A stretch of 64,000 bases of DNA. Source: Ascoidea asiatica (lineage: Eukaryota; Ascomycota; Saccharomycetes; Ascoideales; Ascoideaceae). Below are positions 60,701 to 64,000 of the stretch, piece after piece. Every line of letters begins with the position of its first letter. Position 1 is the first letter of the stretch. The stretch spans positions 438,327 through 502,326 of the forward strand of contig BCKQ01000006.1 of NCBI GenBank assembly GCA_001600695.1, read 5' to 3'. Below the pieces are notes generated by a model, which was not told where the DNA came from, searched no databases, and saw only the letters and a list, made by a program, of their open reading frames with translations. The position numbers and the translations under genes are program-made.

Positions 60701-63542
60701 CCCATTCAATAGGATGTAATTGTTTCAAATATTCTAAAAGTGTAACTCTTGAAAATTGATCATCTTCTCTAATAATTTCTCTCAAAGATAATAGAATCTT
60801 TTCGGAATAATGAGGTGTAAAAACAGTGAAAGTGGGCATATTCTCAACTGGAAGAGGTTCTGGAATTGGGGTTGCTAAAGATTGAGCAAAATATGTAATT
60901 CTTCTTTCAGCTTCCGAATCCTTTGGATAAAATTCGGTTGCAAAATTATTATCATCTTGAGAAACAAAGAAGGTTGGAGCTCTTAAAGTCCTTTTACCTT
61001 CAACTTCAGATGGTACTTGATGATATAATAATTTTTGAACGTGTTCAATAGCTAATAAATGCTCTCTGTACATTGAAATAACAATAGCATTCCAAACTTG
61101 AGATATTAAGACCTTAGGTTTATATTTAATATCCATAGCAGCAGTGGCTAATACTTTAGAATAAATTCTTTTTGGTAATCTAATAAAGATATTTCTCCAT
61201 GGAGTTAGAATGGAAATACCTAAATAAAATGATCTACCAACTGAAAATACAGTTGAAATAACAATATACCACATATAAGTATCTAAAAAGAAAAGAATGA
61301 AATCAGTGAAATACATCATTCCAAGAACAATTTGAGATTGATATTTACATAATACCTTACCAAACCAAATTTCACCTGCACATCTCATATGCATAGTTGA
61401 TAAATTTCTTATAGGATCTCTTAGAGAAAGAATTAAGAAAAAATAAGATTCAACATATTTTGCAACAAAAACTAAAACCCATAATAAATAAGACATCCAC
61501 ATATCTAAACCTTTTAATTGATAAAAATTAGCAGTGAAAGTTTGAGATGCAACATATTTTCTTGAAGATTTATTCATATATGATGTGAAAAGACCACCCA
61601 ATGGCATTATAGCAAAAAATAAAATTGTGGCAATAGCAATAAAGAATGAAATAACAGATATAACATGAGCAATAGTAGAATATGTGTTTATAGGATCATA
61701 GAAAAAAATAAATATAACTGGACCAGCATTGATAACTAAAATTAACAATAAAAAGAAAAAACGAGTAGTTAAATGTTGAGCACCAGCCCATTTTCTTGGA
61801 ACAAAAATCCATTCTAAAATTGTTGCAAATAATTGAATAAGACAAGCAACAGTACCACCAAGAGCTGCAGTTGCCCATTTATATTCGGGAGTTGGTTGAT
61901 TATTAACTAATTGTGTATAATTAGAAGTATATAAAGTTGGAGAATGATAAGCACAATACATCCAATATACTGAAGCATGAATAACCCAAATACGATTAAA
62001 ATTAGTTACCATATGAAACCAAGTTCTAATTTCTTTATAAGTTTTAAAAAAAACATTTTTCCAGTCACAATCACCAAGTCTCATAAACCTCTCTTCTTGA
62101 GGTAAATCTACTAATCTTGTACCATCTTCAAATATAATTCTAGATATACCTTCAGGATACCAAAATAACTGATTAACATCATCATAACCAATAATTTTAT
62201 TATGATCTCTTTCTCTTTTAACATATCTACCATCAACAACTTCATAAATTTGATCTCTTAAGAATTTATATATAGGAGTAACAACTCTATTAAGATAATC
62301 ACCTTCAGGTATTGGTTCTTGCTTACTTTGACAAGCAGGAGAGACTAAATAATCATGAGCACATTTATAAATGAAACAAAGACATTCAGGAGTAAATCTA
62401 ACTTGATTTGATTCACCCCAAATAAGTAAATATAAAGCAACATCTCTAACTTTTTCTAAAGGAGTTAATTTATTCATTTCATGATTCCATCTATAATTTG
62501 CAGCTTCTAAAGAATTATCACCTTCAAGATCTTGTAAAGCAGTATCAATTGTTTCTTCATTGTTTTCTAAAGCCTTTTTAGCTTTTTTTGAAGCTTTTGA
62601 AGCTTTTTTAGCTTTTTTTGATAATTTACCAACATTCATATTAGAAAAACCAACTTGATCATCCATATCTAAATGAGCAGCAAAATACCATTTTTTATAA
62701 TTTGCAGATTCTCCACCAATATAATCAGAATGAATTGATAATAAAGCTAAAGATGGAGACATTCTTGAAGCTCTTGAATCTAATAATATCATGAAATGAT
62801 CAAACACATTTCTCATTGAATCTCTTTGAAACCCGAATTTATTTGAAAGATCAATAAAAACATCTTCAATATCTTCTAATTTTACAGGAGCTTGATTATC
62901 AGCCGACCAAGCAGGATATGGATCATTTGGTAAGCCAGGCATAAATCCCCCTTCTTCACCTTCTCCTTCACCTTGACCATAAGCATATCCAGAACCATAC
63001 GGAGTTGAAGCACCAGATCTTTGATCATTATAAGACATTTGAGAAGGTGTATAAGTTGCACTATATTCATAACCTGGAGTTCCAGGTTGTTGTGGAGCAC
63101 CATAACTAAAATCAGAGAAAGCTTCACCACCTTGTTCATTACCTTGAACAGAATTTGGAGCTCTTTGATCATAATAATTTGGATCATATTGACCTTGATC
63201 ATAATTTGGATCATTAACTGGAATTGAACCTTGAGATTGTGGTGGAATTTGTTGATTTGGATTATTTGGATCATAATATTGATTTTGATCATAATAACCA
63301 GAATCATATTGACCTTGAGATTGACCTTGTGGTGGAATTTGCTGATTTGGGTTATTTGGATCAATAGGATATTGATCATTATATGGTTGATCATAATATT
63401 GTTGTTGATTTTGAGCATTTGGATCATATTGTTGATTAGGATCATAATAATTTGGATCATGGTTTATATCATGATTTGGATCTGGATTTGAGGAATTTGG
63501 ATTGGCTCCAGGTACATTACCTGGAGGATTTGAGTATGACAT
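57720..63542 (-). CDS. FKS1: 1,3-beta-glucan synthase catalytic subunit Fks1
   Basis: A 1940-aa plasma-membrane enzyme that makes cell-wall 1,3-beta-glucan from UDP-glucose under Rho1 control. The N-terminal 190 residues are Gln/Asn/Pro/Tyr-rich with repeats of [16 protein letters not shown] domain 1 is clear ([35 protein letters not shown]). Two membrane clusters flank the large cytosolic domain, which has [40 protein letters not shown] and [20 protein letters not shown]. Echinocandin hot spot 1 reads FLILSLRDP at 702-710 (61413..61439). Hot spot 2 reads DWVRRFTL at 1416-1423 (59274..59297), with Phe where S. cerevisiae and C. albicans have Tyr. The length and both ends match the Fks1/Gsc1 class; Fks3-type identity is unlikely. 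The 5' region has no GC-rich island inside this window. Confidence 0.97.
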   Translation of the reverse strand: MSYSNPPGNVPGANPNSSNPDPNHDINHDPNYYDPNQQYDPNAQNQQQYYDQPYNDQYPIDPNNPNQQIPPQGQSQGQYDSGYYDQNQYYDPNNPNQQIPPQSQGSIPVNDPNYDQGQYDPNYYDQRAPNSVQGNEQGGEAFSDFSYGAPQQPGTPGYEYSATYTPSQMSYNDQRSGASTPYGSGYAYGQGEGEGEEGGFMPGLPNDPYPAWSADNQAPVKLEDIEDVFIDLSNKFGFQRDSMRNVFDHFMILLDSRASRMSPSLALLSIHSDYIGGESANYKKWYFAAHLDMDDQVGFSNMNVGKLSKKAKKASKASKKAKKALENNEETIDTALQDLEGDNSLEAANYRWNHEMNKLTPLEKVRDVALYLLIWGESNQVRFTPECLCFIYKCAHDYLVSPACQSKQEPIPEGDYLNRVVTPIYKFLRDQIYEVVDGRYVKRERDHNKIIGYDDVNQLFWYPEGISRIIFEDGTRLVDLPQEERFMRLGDCDWKNVFFKTYKEIRTWFHMVTNFNRIWVIHASVYWMYCAYHSPTLYTSNYTQLVNNQPTPEYKWATAALGGTVACLIQLFATILEWIFVPRKWAGAQHLTTRFFFLLLILVINAGPVIFIFFYDPINTYSTIAHVISVISFFIAIATILFFAIMPLGGLFTSYMNKSSRKYVASQTFTANFYQLKGLDMWMSYLLWVLVFVAKYVESYFFLILSLRDPIRNLSTMHMRCAGEIWFGKVLCKYQSQIVLGMMYFTDFILFFLDTYMWYIVISTVFSVGRSFYLGISILTPWRNIFIRLPKRIYSKVLATAAMDIKYKPKVLISQVWNAIVISMYREHLLAIEHVQKLLYHQVPSEVEGKRTLRAPTFFVSQDDNNFATEFYPKDSEAERRITYFAQSLATPIPEPLPVENMPTFTVFTPHYSEKILLSLREIIREDDQFSRVTLLEYLKQLHPIEWDCFVKDTKILAEENAAYEAGSDPEKDDENNMKAQIDDLPFYCIGFKSASPEYTVRTRIWSSLRAQTLYRTVSGMMNYARAIKLLYRVENPEIVQLFGGNTEGLERELERMARRKFKFVISMQRFAKFKPDEAENAEFLLRAYPDLQIAYLDEEPPLEEGQDPRIYSALIDGHCEIMENGKRRPKFRVQLSGNPIIGDGKSDNQNHAIIFYRGEYIQLVDANQDNYLEECLKIRSVLAEFEEISAEQTNPYAPGLSYEEKNFHPVAIVGAREYIFSENTGILGDIAAGKEQTFGTLFHRILAQIGGKLHYGHPDFLNGTYMTTRGGVSKAQKGLHLNEDIYAGMNAMLRGGRIKHCDYYQCGKGRDMGFGSVLNFTTKIGAGMGEQMLSREYYYLGTQLPLDRFLSFYYAHPGFHVNNLFIQFSLQLFMVTLCNLNALAHEAIICSYDKDTPVTDKQIPRGCYNLSPAVDWVRRFTLSIFIAFFISFIPLFVQELIEKGVAKCVTRLARQFCSLSVLFEVFVAQIYSSSISSDLSVGGARYIATGRGFATSRIPFSVLYSRFAQSSIYMGARLMFMLLFASTSHWQPALLWFWLSISSLIFPPVVFNPHQFSWQDFFIDYRDYIRWLSRGNSKWHKNSWVGYVKMSRSRITGFKRKLLGEPSEKAAGDAPRAHRTNILTADVIPTVIVTAFLFIAFTFINAQTGVKGGKADPINSTLRLVICALAPVVINMGVLGFCMGMACCAGPLLGVCCKKTGPVLAGVAHGFSVIIHIVFFIVMWVLEGFSFTKMLLGVISMIYVQRVLFKIMTLLFLTREFKHDHANAAFWTGKWYGSGMGYMAATQPAREFCAKIIEQSEFAADFFLGHFILFMQLPIILIPFADRFHSMLLFWLKPSRQIRPPIFSLKQAKLRKRMVRKYCALYFLVLLLYVIVIAAPAVLGNIVTDQYTTISDELKDGIFEGLFQPRNQSNNDTGASAPKSFLTSTPSLATWSTIA

Positions 63543-64000
63543 TTTTTTGGTAAAAATTAGCTAAACTTTTTTCAAGCTATTTTACTCTGCTTTTTTTTTT
63601 TTCTTTATATTTCTTTGAAATTTCTTATAAATATAATGAGCAATAAGCTATTGGAATTAAAAACAAAAAAGAATATTTGAAATATGAACTATGAGTGATG
63701 AAGATATGAAAATGAAGCAACTAGTGAAAAACTATAAATGACAGATGACAAATGACTAGTGAAAAATGAAAAATAAGCAAAAAAAAATAATTTGAAGCGA
63801 TAGAATATTTTAAATTCTTTAATCAATCAAAGAAGATAAATGTAATGAATTTTGAATTATATAAAGAATGATTAATATTTTGAACTTTTTCTCATTTGTT
63901 TCAATATGGGTATTTTGGAATAATATTAATATGGATTTGATAATATATATGTTAACAAGTAACAAAAAAGAATAGTTTAATTGATAACAATATCCAAGAA
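63543..64000. promoter_or_regulatory. FKS1 upstream region, cut by the window edge
   Basis: AT-rich, with a T tract just before the ATG (63590-63602 on the plus strand) and repeated AAATGA words at about 63730-63775. No second gene begins within the window. Confidence 0.6.

Overview
The window is a piece of nuclear chromosome from an AT-rich budding yeast (Saccharomycotina). The evidence is the gene set (Hop1, Cdc53, Lys20, Yme1, Brn1, Pol5, Ftr1, Fks1, Emw1, an Mrx19-like protein), compact genes, few and short introns, and long Asn-rich tracts. Synonymous positions are almost always A or T. It is not a close relative of Saccharomyces cerevisiae: it keeps a U5 snRNP 40 kDa WD40 protein that S. 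cerevisiae lacks, and it has introns in INH1, ATP15 and FTR1. CTG codons are scarce, so whether CTG means Leu or Ser could not be settled by eye. No mobile element, CRISPR array, tRNA or rRNA gene was recognised.

Layout. 0-10 kb: a small orphan ORF, meiotic HOP1, cullin CDC53. 10-20 kb: homocitrate synthase, U5-40K, split INH1, an Mrx19-like mitochondrial protein, EMW1. 20-30 kb: RPL41 (25 codons), a broken RING-finger ORF, the i-AAA protease YME1, condensin BRN1, an unrecognised Pro/His-rich protein. 30-45 kb: a three-KH RNA-binding protein (HEK2 type), POL5, split ATP15, split FTR1, an orphan. 45-64 kb: an OPT-family transporter, a 5.9 kb stretch without a recognisable gene, an Asn-rich Zn2Cys6 regulator, and FKS1 on the minus strand.

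The genes do not form operons. Common themes are mitochondrial energy metabolism (INH1, ATP15, YME1, MRX19-like), ribosome production (RPL41, POL5), meiosis and chromosome structure (HOP1, BRN1, perhaps the broken RING gene) and the cell surface (FKS1, FTR1, OPT, EMW1).

The most unusual features are outside the genes. GC-rich islands sit in many upstream regions although the coding sequence is extremely AT-rich. Short sequence elements are shared between unrelated promoters. All four supported introns start with GTAAGT. One RING-finger reading frame has a TGA exactly where a zinc-binding cysteine is expected. I did not find convincing evidence of a wholly new biological system; the best leads are listed as findings.
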